64,000 nucleotides of DNA. It comes from Micromonospora siamensis (GTDB taxonomy: Bacteria; Actinomycetota; Actinomycetes; Mycobacteriales; Micromonosporaceae). Both the position numbers and the translations under genes were made by a program. The notes under the pieces were generated by a model. The model searched no databases. It was given only the letters and a program-made list of their open reading frames with translations, and was not told the DNA's origin. Position 1 is the first letter of the stretch, and the number at the start of each line of letters is the position of its first letter. The DNA lies in NCBI RefSeq assembly GCF_900090305.1, contig NZ_LT607751.1, positions 1,240,001 through 1,304,000 on the forward strand. Reading direction: 5' to 3'. This document shows positions 20,280-29,300 of this stretch, piece after piece.

Positions 20280-20987
20280 ATGACCACACCACCGACCGCC
20301 GCCGACGCCCTGGCCGAGCTGGGGCGGATCCGGCTCGACGAGGTCACCCTGACCGACGTGCTGTGTCGGCTCGCCGAGCTGGCGCGGCGTACCGTCGCCG
20401 GCGCCCAGGAGGTGTCCGTCACCCTGATCCGGGGCGAGTCGGGCCGGACGATGGCGCACACCGGCGAGCCGGCCCTCGCCCTCGACCTGGTGCAGTACGA
20501 GGACGGCAGCGGGCCGTGCCTGTCCGCCGCAGCCAGCGGCTCCTCCATCTCGGTGCCCGACACCGGGGCCGACGAGCGGTGGCCGGACTGGAGTCGCCGG
20601 GCCCGGGAGCACGGGGTGGGCAGTTCGCTGTCGATCGGGCTGCCGATCCAGGAGGCGGTGGTGGGCGCGCTGAACGTCTACGGCGGACCCCCGCACTCGT
20701 TCGACGCCGAGGCGGTCACCGTGGCGGAGAGCTTCGCCGCGTACGCCGCCGTGGCGCTGGCCAACGCCCACCTGTACGACAGCACCAGCACGCTCGCCGA
20801 GCAGATGCGCGAGGCGATGCGGAGCCGGGCGGTGATCGAGCAGGCCAAGGGCATCATCATGGGCTCGCGGCGCTGCTCGCCGGACGAGGCGTTCGCCCTG
20901 TTGGCCCGGATCTCCCAGGACAGCAACCGGAAGGTCCGCGAGGTCGCCGAGGCGCTGGTCGCCGGCGCGGTCAAGCAGCCCTCCTGA
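20280..20987 (+). CDS. GAF-ANTAR antiterminator-type regulator, copy 1
   Basis: 235 residues from ATG 20280 behind GGGAGGAG. Residues about 25-165 are a GAF sensor domain (DGSGPCLSAAASG, SSLSIGLPIQEAVVGALNVY). Residues about 170-230 are an ANTAR RNA-binding domain (RSRAVIEQAKGIIMGSRRCS, DEAFALLARISQ), which binds tandem hairpins in nascent mRNA and prevents termination. The GAF domain presumably senses a small molecule or redox state. Two close paralogues lie at 23108 and 25196. It stands next to a SpoIIE-type phosphatase gene. Confidence 0.9.
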   Translation: MTTPPTAADALAELGRIRLDEVTLTDVLCRLAELARRTVAGAQEVSVTLIRGESGRTMAHTGEPALALDLVQYEDGSGPCLSAAASGSSISVPDTGADERWPDWSRRAREHGVGSSLSIGLPIQEAVVGALNVYGGPPHSFDAEAVTVAESFAAYAAVALANAHLYDSTSTLAEQMREAMRSRAVIEQAKGIIMGSRRCSPDEAFALLARISQDSNRKVREVAEALVAGAVKQPS

Positions 20988-21035
20988 CCCGGCCGGCCGG
21001 CACCGCGCGGAGCCGTCCCGGTAACGTCCGGCAGG

Positions 21036-23111
21036 ATGGGCGCCGGTAGGGCGGGCGCCGTGGCGAGCCCGGCGAGGGGTGACGATCTGGTGGAGCCGCA
21101 CGAACACTGGTCCTCCGGCGACCCGCAGGCGGTCCTTGACGCCTTCGAGCAACTGCCCGGATTCGTGTGGGTCTTCGAGGGCCCCGAGCTGCGGGTGGCG
21201 GCCGCGAACCCGGCGGTACGGGCCGCGGTCGGCGACCGCATCCACCTGCTCGGCGAACCGTTCCGGCGGGCGGTGCCGGAACTGGCCGGCCAGCAGATCT
21301 TCGAACTCCTCGACCAGGCGCTGGCCGGGATCCGGTCGCACGGCTACGAGCAGCGCGTGCTGACCGACCGGTCCGGCGACGGACGGCTGACCGAGGCGTT
21401 CTACACCTTCGACATGGCGCCGTGGCGCAACCCGGACGGCTCGGTACGCGGCGTGATCGTGCAGGCCGTCGACGCCAGCGGTGTGGTGGCCACCCGACGG
21501 GCGGTCGAGGCGGCCGCCGCCCGCGCCGAGAGCCGCTACCGGCAGGCCGTCGGTCTGATCCTTGAGCTGCAACGCAGTCTCCTGCCGGACGCGCTGCCGG
21601 TCCTGCCCCGGGTCCAGGTGGCCGCCCAGTACCTGGTGGCCGGCAGTGAACTCGTCGCCGGCGGGGACTGGTTCGACGCCGTTCCGCTGCCCGACGGGCG
21701 GCTGGCGCTGACCGTCGGCGACGTCGTCGGGCACGGGGCAGCCGCAGCGGCGGCGATGGGTCAGCTGCGGACCGTCGTCCGGCAGGCGCTCCAGTCCGGC
21801 GATGGCCTGTCGCAGGCCCTCGACGCGCTGAACCGGTTCGCGGCGCACTCGGCCGCGACCCGGGCGGCGACCAGCTGCCTCGCCGTCCTCGACGCGCGCA
21901 CCGGAGTGCTCGAGGTGGCCAGTCACGGGCACCCGGCGCCGCTGGTGCTGGGCGCGGACGGCGACTCCCGCTTCCTGCCCCTGGTGCCGGCCCGGCCGCT
22001 GGGCACCGGCCCGGACCCCGCTCCGGTGCACACCTGCCGGCTGACCGGCGGGGACGTCCTGCTGATGTTCACCGACGGTCTGATCGAGCGGCCACGGCAG
22101 AGCCTGGACGAGAGCGCCGGGGCGTTGGCGACCGCCGCCGGAGCGGCCCGGCGCGGTCTGCTGGCCGAGGGCAGCACGCTGCCCGACCGGCTGCCCGATC
22201 TGCTCTGCACCCTGGTCACCGAGCGGCTCGCCATGGCCGAGGGCGGCTTCAACGACGACTGCACACTGCTCGCCGCCCATCTGCTGCCCGAGCCGATCGC
22301 ATCGCTGCGGCTGACCCTGCCCGCCGACCCGGCCGCGCTGCGCCCGATGCGCCGGCAGGTCACCGGCTGGCTGGAGCACGCCGGCGTCGACCCGGACGAC
22401 ACGGTGGACCTGGTGCACGCGGTGGGCGAGGCCGCCACCAACGCGATCGACCACGCCTATCCGGAGGGCGGGCCGGCGGACTTCACGGTGGAGGCCGACC
22501 TGGACGACCAGGGCGTCGTCCGGGTCACCTGCGCCGACCGGGGCCGGTGGCGGCCCCCGGTGCACGACCCGGGTGGCCGCGGGCGGGGCCTGACGATGAT
22601 CCGCGGGCTGGTCGACCGGGCCGAGGTGCGCCACACCGACGCCGGCACGACCGTCCGGATGCGGCACCGGGTCGGGCGGGCCACCAGCGTCACCGCCGCG
22701 GCGGCCGGCCAGGTATCCGGCCCGCACAAGCGGGACGTCGGGGCGGACGAGTTCGGTCTCACCTTCGTGCACACCCCGGCGGGCCGGCTGCTGTACGTGC
22801 GGGGGCCGGTGGATCTGGCCACCGGCGCCCAGCTGCGGGCCGCGATCCTGCGCGCCGGCCGGGGCGGGACCCTCCCGCTGACCGTCGACCTCACCGCCGT
22901 CACCCATCTGACCAGCACCGGCGTGCAGATCCTGCACGAGCTCTCGGGCAACGTCACCGGCCTGCGCGTCGCCGCCGCCCCGGGTGCCCCCGCCCGGGCG
23001 GTTCTGCGCCTGACGGCGCTGGACCACCTGCTGACCGACGCCGACGCCGCGACTGCCGACGTCGACGCCGACACGGGTGCCGACGCCAACGCCGGACCAG
23101 ACGCCGGCTAG
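21036..23111 (+). CDS. PAS-SpoIIE phosphatase-HATPase-STAS multidomain regulator
   Basis: 691 residues from ATG 21036; GTG 21090 has a better ribosome-binding site (GAGGGG) and may be the true start. Domains: PAS-like sensor about 30-150; short coiled coil; PP2C/SpoIIE phosphatase about 170-400 (GGDWFDAVPLPDG, VGDVVGHG, FTDGLIERP, FNDDCTLL); HATPase_c anti-sigma kinase-like about 415-545 (VGEAATNAIDHAYPEG, GRGLTMIRGLVDRAE); STAS about 585-670 (VDLTAVTHLTSTGVQ). Kinase, phosphatase and antagonist functions of a partner-switching module are thus fused. The usual G1 glycines of the HATPase are altered (DRGRW), so kinase activity is doubtful. Its stop overlaps that of the convergent gene by 4 bp (ctag). 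Confidence 0.9.
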   Translation: MGAGRAGAVASPARGDDLVEPHEHWSSGDPQAVLDAFEQLPGFVWVFEGPELRVAAANPAVRAAVGDRIHLLGEPFRRAVPELAGQQIFELLDQALAGIRSHGYEQRVLTDRSGDGRLTEAFYTFDMAPWRNPDGSVRGVIVQAVDASGVVATRRAVEAAAARAESRYRQAVGLILELQRSLLPDALPVLPRVQVAAQYLVAGSELVAGGDWFDAVPLPDGRLALTVGDVVGHGAAAAAAMGQLRTVVRQALQSGDGLSQALDALNRFAAHSAATRAATSCLAVLDARTGVLEVASHGHPAPLVLGADGDSRFLPLVPARPLGTGPDPAPVHTCRLTGGDVLLMFTDGLIERPRQSLDESAGALATAAGAARRGLLAEGSTLPDRLPDLLCTLVTERLAMAEGGFNDDCTLLAAHLLPEPIASLRLTLPADPAALRPMRRQVTGWLEHAGVDPDDTVDLVHAVGEAATNAIDHAYPEGGPADFTVEADLDDQGVVRVTCADRGRWRPPVHDPGGRGRGLTMIRGLVDRAEVRHTDAGTTVRMRHRVGRATSVTAAAAGQVSGPHKRDVGADEFGLTFVHTPAGRLLYVRGPVDLATGAQLRAAILRAGRGGTLPLTVDLTAVTHLTSTGVQILHELSGNVTGLRVAAAPGAPARAVLRLTALDHLLTDADAATADVDADTGADANAGPDAG

Positions 23112-23848
23112 CCGCGCTGCTCGGGGTCGCCGGAGCGCTGCGTCGGCGTGCCGCTGGTGGCCCGTTCGACCAGGGCCTCCGCGACCTCACGCAACTTTCG
23201 GTTGGAGTCCTGGGAGACCTTCGCCAGGATGGCGAACGCCTCCTCGGCGGTGCACCGTCGCTGGCCCATGATGATGCCCTTGGCCTGCTCGATCACCGCC
23301 CGGCTCTGCATCGCCACCTGCATCTGCTGGGCGAGGGTGGCGGTGCTCTCGTAGAGGTGGGCGTTGGCCAGCGCGATCGCGGCGTAACCGGCGAGCTTCT
23401 GGGCCAGCGAGGTCACCTCGTCGAAGGCGTGCGGGGTGGCGCCGTAGATGTTCAGCGCGCCGACGAACGCCTCCTGGATCGGCAGGCCGATCGAGAGCGA
23501 GCTGGCCGCGCCCGCCCGGTGCGCCCGGGCGGCCCACTCCGGCCAGCGACTCTCGGTGGCCATGTCGGCCACGATCATCGCCGTGCCGGTGGTCGCGGCG
23601 TCCAGGCACGGGCCGCGCCCGTGCTCGTACTGCCACAGGTCCAGCATCAGGGCCAGCTCGCCGGTGAAGGCGGCGGTGTGCGCCTCGGCACCCTGGATCA
23701 GGGTGACCGACACCTCGTGGGTGCCGGGGATCGCCTGCTTGGCGACGTCGGCGATCCTGGTCAGGACGTCGTTCAGGTCGGCCTCGCCGTGCCTGATCGT
23801 CCCGAGCTGGATGAATGCCTCGGTGAGGTCGAGAGGTGCCTGCGACAT
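23108..23848 (-). CDS. GAF-ANTAR antiterminator-type regulator, copy 2
   Basis: 246 residues from the ATG at 23848 (MSQAPLDLTEAF). The GAF domain contains HGRGPCLDAATTG and SSLSIGLPIQEAFVGALNIY; the ANTAR domain contains RAVIEQAKGIIMGQRRCTAE and FAILAKVSQDSNRK. Sequence is closely related to copies 1 and 3, so these are recent paralogues. It is transcribed toward the SpoIIE gene and shares four bases of stop codon with it. The 219 bp upstream (23849-24067) hold its promoter and the end of the STAS gene region; I see no further feature there. Confidence 0.9.
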   Translation of the reverse strand: MSQAPLDLTEAFIQLGTIRHGEADLNDVLTRIADVAKQAIPGTHEVSVTLIQGAEAHTAAFTGELALMLDLWQYEHGRGPCLDAATTGTAMIVADMATESRWPEWAARAHRAGAASSLSIGLPIQEAFVGALNIYGATPHAFDEVTSLAQKLAGYAAIALANAHLYESTATLAQQMQVAMQSRAVIEQAKGIIMGQRRCTAEEAFAILAKVSQDSNRKLREVAEALVERATSGTPTQRSGDPEQRG

Positions 23849-24067
23849 GGGCGTCTGACGTCCTTGCGAACCGGCGCGGTCGATGTCGGCTGAGCCGGAC
23901 AGCGCGTACGGGCGATCCGCGGGTAACGGACCGCTGGCCGGCCCGCAGGTACGGGCCAGTGGCCGGCGCCGCTGCTTGACGCTGATTGCCGACATCCCGG
24001 TGGGATGTCGGCTACCGGGTCAGCTTACGGTGCTGCCCCGGGCACTGCTGAGTGGGCTTGCCGCCGG

Positions 24068-24571
24068 TCAGCGGCCTCCGCGTGACCGCCGGTGGCCGCC
24101 GTCGCGTCCGGCGAGCCAGGCGTCGCGGCTGCGCGGCCCTCCGGCCGGGTGCCGTCCGGCGGCACCGGTGGGCGGGGTGGGCTCGCGGGCGGCGTTCCGG
24201 ATGAACCGGTCGTGGGAGCCGGTCACCGACAGGACGAACCGGACGGCTGTCGACATGGCGCGGACGGAGAGGCGTCCGCCCGCTCCGGTCACCAGCCGGT
24301 CGGCCTCCTCCAACGCGCGGATTCCGTCGGCGCCGAAGAAGCTGACGCTGGAGAGGTCCAGCAGCACCTCCGTCGGCTGCTCACGGGCGTCGCGGGCGAT
24401 GAACTCGACGAGGGCCGCGGTGGTGCTCATGTCGATCTCGCCGCCGACGGTGATCAGGGTCGCCGGCCCGTCGCCCGTTAGCAGGGCGTCCCGGGCCAGC
24501 GAGAGGGGTGCCCGGGTGACCGTCGCGGGTCCGGTCGATCGCCGGTGGTGCAGGCGTGGGTGCCGCGTCAT
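24068..24571 (-). CDS. STAS-domain anti-sigma-factor-antagonist-like protein
   Basis: 167 residues from the ATG at 24571 with GGAGGGAGAA upstream. Residues about 35-125 make a STAS domain: LITVGGEIDMSTTAALVEFI, then VLLDLSSVSFFGADGIRALEEA. In SpoIIAA-type proteins the loop DSSGL holds the serine phosphorylated by the anti-sigma kinase. Here the matching residues are GADGI, so the phosphorylatable serine is Ala and normal partner switching by phosphorylation is unlikely. A 45-residue Arg/Pro-rich tail follows. Neighbouring SpoIIE and GAF-ANTAR genes suggest it belongs to the same regulatory island. Confidence 0.8.
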   Translation of the reverse strand: MTRHPRLHHRRSTGPATVTRAPLSLARDALLTGDGPATLITVGGEIDMSTTAALVEFIARDAREQPTEVLLDLSSVSFFGADGIRALEEADRLVTGAGGRLSVRAMSTAVRFVLSVTGSHDRFIRNAAREPTPPTGAAGRHPAGGPRSRDAWLAGRDGGHRRSRGGR

Positions 24572-24966
24572 CGCTTCTCCCTCCGGCGGTGCGGATCGGT
24601 GGCCTCGGGTGACGGGGGCCGCCGTCGGGTCGGTGGCCGGGCGGGTCGTCGGTCGGAGTCGGGCCACCGACCGCGGTCCAGGACGGCCCGACCGCGGTCC
24701 AGGACGGCCAGGCCGCGAATCAGGGCGGCCCGAGCGTGGTCCAGGGCGGCCCGACCGGAGGAGGACGGACCGGCGGTGCCGGCGGCCGGCCCGTCGGGCA
24801 GGGCGGCCGGCGTGGTGAACGCTCCGCGGGCCGGGGACAGGGCGGATCCGCCGGACGCAGGGTGACTGCGGGCGTGGCGGGATCGGGCGGGTGACACGGC
24901 ACCTCCGACGATGATGGCTGTCGGCGCTCGACGTCGATCGGTGCTCGATCGACGCGGCAGGCGCAT
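24568..24966 (-). CDS. Low-confidence small ORF with heptad-like repeats
   Basis: A possible 132-residue protein from the ATG at 24966. Its stop overlaps the STAS start (ATGA), which argues for translation. Residues about 75-105 repeat a seven-residue pattern (AALDHAR, AALIRGL, AVLDRGR, AVLDRGR) encoded by the 21-bp DNA repeats at 24671-24754. The rest is Arg/Pro-rich, there is no good ribosome-binding site, and in such GC-rich DNA an open frame alone is weak evidence. I do not recognise any family. The rest of 24967-25195 shows nothing. Confidence 0.25.
   Translation of the reverse strand: MRLPRRSSTDRRRAPTAIIVGGAVSPARSRHARSHPASGGSALSPARGAFTTPAALPDGPAAGTAGPSSSGRAALDHARAALIRGLAVLDRGRAVLDRGRWPDSDRRPARPPTRRRPPSPEATDPHRRREKR
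24671..24754. repeat. Four imperfect 21-bp tandem repeats
   Basis: The unit begins ccgcggtccaggacggcc and recurs at 24671, 24692, 24713 and 24734. The first two copies are nearly identical and the last two diverge. Because 21 is a multiple of three, they would encode heptad repeats on the minus strand. Confidence 0.6.
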
Positions 24967-25195
24967 GTCTTGACCCGCGGAAGATCCTACCGCCGGAACC
25001 GGCGGCCCGCATCTGGATCTTGGCAGGCGGCATCGGCCGACGGCCCCGGTCGGCGGGTCGGCCAGTGCGCGGTCCGTACCCCGGGCGAGGGCCGGCATGC
25101 CGGTCTCTCGCAAATCGCGGCGGACCCGGTGTCACCATCCGGCAGCCGGGTAGGGCCCATCGTGGGACCAGTGGCCGGACGACAGGGAGACCGTG

Positions 25196-25909
25196 ATGTC
25201 ACAGCCGTCGACGAGCCCGGAGAGCGCCTTCGCGGAGCTGGGGCAGATCCGGCTGGACGAGGTCACCCTCGAGCAGATGCTGGACAAGGTGGCGGAGCTG
25301 GCGAACCGCACCATCCCCGGCGCCCGGGAGGTGTCGGTGACGCTGGTCCGCGGCGGGGCGGCCCGCACCGCCGTGACCACCGGTGAGATCGCCCGTGAGC
25401 TGGACGAGTGGCAGTACCGCGAGGGCTTCGGCCCGTGCCTGGACGCCGCGCCGAGCGGGGACTCGGTCAGCGTGCCGGACACGGCGACCGAGTCGCGCTG
25501 GCCGGGCTGGGCCGAGCACGCCAGCAACGCGGGCATCGGCAGCTCGCTCTCGGTCGGCCTGCCGATCCAGGAGGCCGTCACCGGCGCCCTCAACGTCTAC
25601 GGCGGGCCGCCGGACAGCTTCGGTCCGGAGGCGATCGCGACGGCCGAGACCTTCGCCGCCTTCGCGGCGGTCGCCCTGGCCAACGCCCACCTGTACGACG
25701 CCACGGCCACCCTGGCGGAGCAGATGCGGGAGGCGATGCGGAGCCGGGCGGTGATCGAGCAGGCCAAGGGCATCATCATGGGGGAGCGGCACTGTTCGTC
25801 GCAGGAGGCGTTCGCGCTGCTCTCCAAGATCTCCCAGGACACCAACCGCAAGGTCCGCGACGTCGCCGCGGCGCTGGTCGACCGGGCCGTCGGAACCGGC
25901 CGGCGCTGA
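25196..25909 (+). CDS. GAF-ANTAR antiterminator-type regulator, copy 3
   Basis: 237 residues from ATG 25196 behind AGGGAGA (GTG 25193 also possible). The GAF region includes EGFGPCLDAAPSG and SSLSVGLPIQEAVTGALNVY; the ANTAR region includes RSRAVIEQAKGIIMGERHCS and FALLSKISQDTNRK. It is nearest to copy 1 in sequence. It ends 478 bp upstream of the NRPS operon and points toward it, so it could influence readthrough into that long operon by antitermination. That is inference from position. Confidence 0.9.
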   Translation: MSQPSTSPESAFAELGQIRLDEVTLEQMLDKVAELANRTIPGAREVSVTLVRGGAARTAVTTGEIARELDEWQYREGFGPCLDAAPSGDSVSVPDTATESRWPGWAEHASNAGIGSSLSVGLPIQEAVTGALNVYGGPPDSFGPEAIATAETFAAFAAVALANAHLYDATATLAEQMREAMRSRAVIEQAKGIIMGERHCSSQEAFALLSKISQDTNRKVRDVAAALVDRAVGTGRR

Positions 25910-26387
25910 GCCGGGGACAGCGCCCCGACCGGGCATTACGCATCGAGGGCGGCCAACGGGTGTAGCCACTTGGATACCCCCGTGCCGACCACCTGGGCAC
26001 CCTCGCGCCGATCGGGTATGGCCACAGGAGCCGTGCCGCTTCTCCCAGGTAGCGCCATAGAGTTGCCCTCATGGCGCAGGACGTGACTCATCTCGCAGGA
26101 CGACCGGCTTTTGCCACGGCCGGTCGACGCGGTATGAGCGTCAATGCGAAAACGTCGGAATGTAGCGCGGGTGAGCTGCCGGCGGCACCGACGTGAACCC
26201 GATTCCGTGATGTAGCGACAGCGGCATCGTGGGGGAAAAGGCTGCGGAATTCAGTACGGAAGAAGTCTGTGCACCGCCCGGAATGCGATGAGGGCGGCGG
26301 CACTCCTGCGGCTCGAGCGTGATGACTCACTGGTCTGTACCTGTGATTTCAGGTAAAAACTCGGCAGCAAAGGGCATCTGATTCGCA
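25910..26387 (+). promoter_or_regulatory. 478-bp leader region of the NRPS operon
   Basis: No gene is visible. The region is less GC-rich than its flanks and must hold the NRPS promoter. Two inverted repeats stand out: gcgccat (26052-26058) with atggcgc (26071-26077), and cgaccggc (26101-26108) with gccggtcg (26119-26126) around a T-rich 10-base loop. The second could be a terminator for the GAF-ANTAR gene or an RNA hairpin in the NRPS leader. A weak Shine-Dalgarno AAAGGG lies about 13 bases before the ATG. Confidence 0.4.
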
Positions 26388-29300
26388 ATGGGTGAGGAAA
26401 TCGTCGAAGCGTGTTACCCGATGACGCCCACGCAGCAGGGCGTCATGTTCGGAAGCGATTTCGGGGGAAAGCCCGGACTGTTCCACGTGCAGGTGGAACT
26501 GCGCATCGAGCACGAGTTGCGGATCGATGTGTTCCGGGAGAGCTGGCGGCTCGTCGCCGACCGGCACAGCGCGCTCCGGACCGGTTTCCGTGACCTGCGC
26601 GGCCAGCGCCCGTCGCAGGTCGTCCGCCCGAACGTCGACGTCCCCCTCGTCCTCGCCGACTGGCGCGGGCTGACCACCGAGGAGCAGCGGGACCGGCTGG
26701 CGGCGCACCGCCGGCAGGATCTCGCCGACGGGTTCGACCTCACCGAGGCCCCACTGTGGCGGCTGCACGTCGCCCGGCTGGACGAGAACCTCTATCAGGT
26801 CCTCTGGAGCCTGCACTACATCGTCCTGGACGAGCCGAGCCAGGCGATCGTGCTGCGCGAGGTCGAGGCGTACTACGCGCAGCTGACCGGCGGCGCGGCG
26901 GCCCGGCTGCCCGAGCCGACGCCGTTCGAGGAGCACGTACGCCGGCTGGACGGCCTCGACCTCGCCGAGGCCGAGCGGTTCTGGTCCACCGAGCTGGCGG
27001 AGGTCGCGTCGGCCGCGCCGCTGCCCGTGGAGCGCAAGGCCGGCGCCGTCACCGACCCGGCCGTGGACGACGGTTACGACCAGCGCGTCCTGGTCCTCGA
27101 CGAGGAGCGGACCGCCCGCCTGAGGCAGGTCGCCGAGGAGCGTGGCCTGTCGCTGGCCACGGTGGCCCGAGGCTGCTGGGCCCTGCTGCTGAGCCGGTAC
27201 GCCGGCACCGACGACGTGGTCGTCGGCGTCACCGTGCCCGGACGCTCCGGCGACCTGCCCGGGGTCGAGCGGATGGTGGGCCTGCTCATCAACACGCTGC
27301 CGTTGCGGGTACGGGTGCCCGGCGCGACGCCGTGGGCCGAGTGGATGCGCGGGCTCCAGGACCGGTACGCCGAGCTGCACCGCCACGAGCACACCCCGCT
27401 GCTGTCGATCCAGCAGTGGAGCCGGGTCGGCTCGGGCAATCCGTTGTTCGAGACGGTCCTCTCCGTCGACGAGGCCGAGCCGGCTCCGGGCGGCGCGCTG
27501 GCCATGACCCGGGTACGCGAGGAGACCCGGGCGCCCTATCCGTTGCGGGTGGTGGTCGCCCCGGGCAGGCAGTTGACGGTCACCGTCCACTTCGACACCG
27601 CCCGGTTCGACGGCGCGACCGTCGAGGCGATGCTGGCGCACCTGGACCGGCTCCACGCCGACCTGGTACGCCTGCCCGACGCCCCGCTGGGGCAGCTGTC
27701 GATGCTCACCGACGTCGAGCACACCCGGCTGGTCCACGAGTGGAACGACACCGACCGGCCGTACTCCCGGGAATCCCTCATCCACCAGCTCTTCGAGCAG
27801 CAGGTACGGCGGACCCCGGACGCGACGGCGCTGCTCTTCGGCGACCGGAGCTGGACCTACGCGGAGCTGAACCGGCAGGCCAACTGGATCGCCCACCACC
27901 TCGTCGAGCTGGGGGTCGGGCCGGGCAGCCACGTGGCGATCCTGATGGAACGCGCCGCGGAGATGGTGCCGGCCCTGCTGGGCATCCTCAAGGCCGGCGG
28001 GATCTACGTCCCGTTGCAGGCCAGCGCCCCGGTCAAGCGCTGGCACTGGATCCTGGACTCGCTGGACATCGGCTGCGTGCTCACCCAGCGGGAGCTGGTG
28101 CCCGCGCTGCTGAGCGCCGACCCGCTGCCCCGGCTCGCCCACCTGGTCTGCCTGGACGACGCGGACGGCGACGCCGACGCGGACGGCGAGCCGCTGTCCG
28201 CGCACCCGTACCAGCTGCACGGGCCGGCCGACCTGGCCGGACGGTCGCCGGACGACCTGCCGCCGCGGGGGACCGCCCAGGACCTGGCGTACATCATCTT
28301 CACCTCGGGCTCGACCGGCACCCCGAAGGGCGTGATGGTCGCCCACCACGCGGCGGTCAACCTGATCGAGTGGGTCAACCAGACCTTCGCGGTCGGCCCC
28401 GACGACCGGATGCTCTTCATCACCTCGCTCAGCTTCGACCTCTCGGTCTACGACGTGTTCGGCATCCTCGCCGCCGGTGGTTCGATCCGGCTGGCGTCCG
28501 GGCCGGACATCCAGGAGCCGACCCGGCTGCTGAAGATGCTGGCCACCGAACCGATCACCTTCTGGGACTCGGCGCCGGCCGCGCTCATGCAGCTCGTGCC
28601 GTTCCTGCCCCCGAGCGGCACCGGGGCGGACGCCGTCGTCTCCACCTCGCTGCGGCTGATCTTCATGAGCGGCGACTGGATCCCGGTGAACTCGCCGGAC
28701 ATCATGACGGCGGCGTTCCCGAACGTCCAGGTCGTCGGCCTGGGCGGCGCGACCGAGGCGACCGTCTGGTCGAACTTCTTCCCGATCCACCAGGTCGACC
28801 CCGGCTGGACGAGCATCCCGTACGGCAGGCCGATCCAGAACGCCCGCTACTACATCCTCGACCGCAACCTCCAGCCCTGCCCGGTCGACGTGCCCGGCGA
28901 CCTCTACATCGCCGGCGACTGCCTGAGCCTCGGCTACGCCGGCGATCCCGGGCTCACCGCCGGCAAGTACCTCGCCTCGCCCTTCGACCACGAGCCCGGC
29001 CTGCGGATCTACCGCACCGGCGACATGGCCCGGTGGCGGGCCGACGGGAACATGGAGTTCCTCGGCCGCACCGACTCGCAGGTCAAGATCCGGGGCTACC
29101 GGATCGAGCTCGGCGAGATCGACACCGTGCTGAGCCGGCACCCGGTGGTGCAGACCGCGACCACGCTGGTCCGCCAGGACCAGCCCGGTGGCGCCTCGCT
29201 CATCTCCTACCTGGTGCTCGACCCGCTGAACGCGCAGGCCGCCGTGCAGGGCGAGGAGACCACCCTGCTCGACGACCGGCTCAGCCACTGGCAGCAGGTC

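Noticed and set aside
24671..24754. Replication iterons or attachment site
   Set aside because: Repeats are few, imperfect and in a plausible coding phase; no integrase, Rep gene or tRNA is near.
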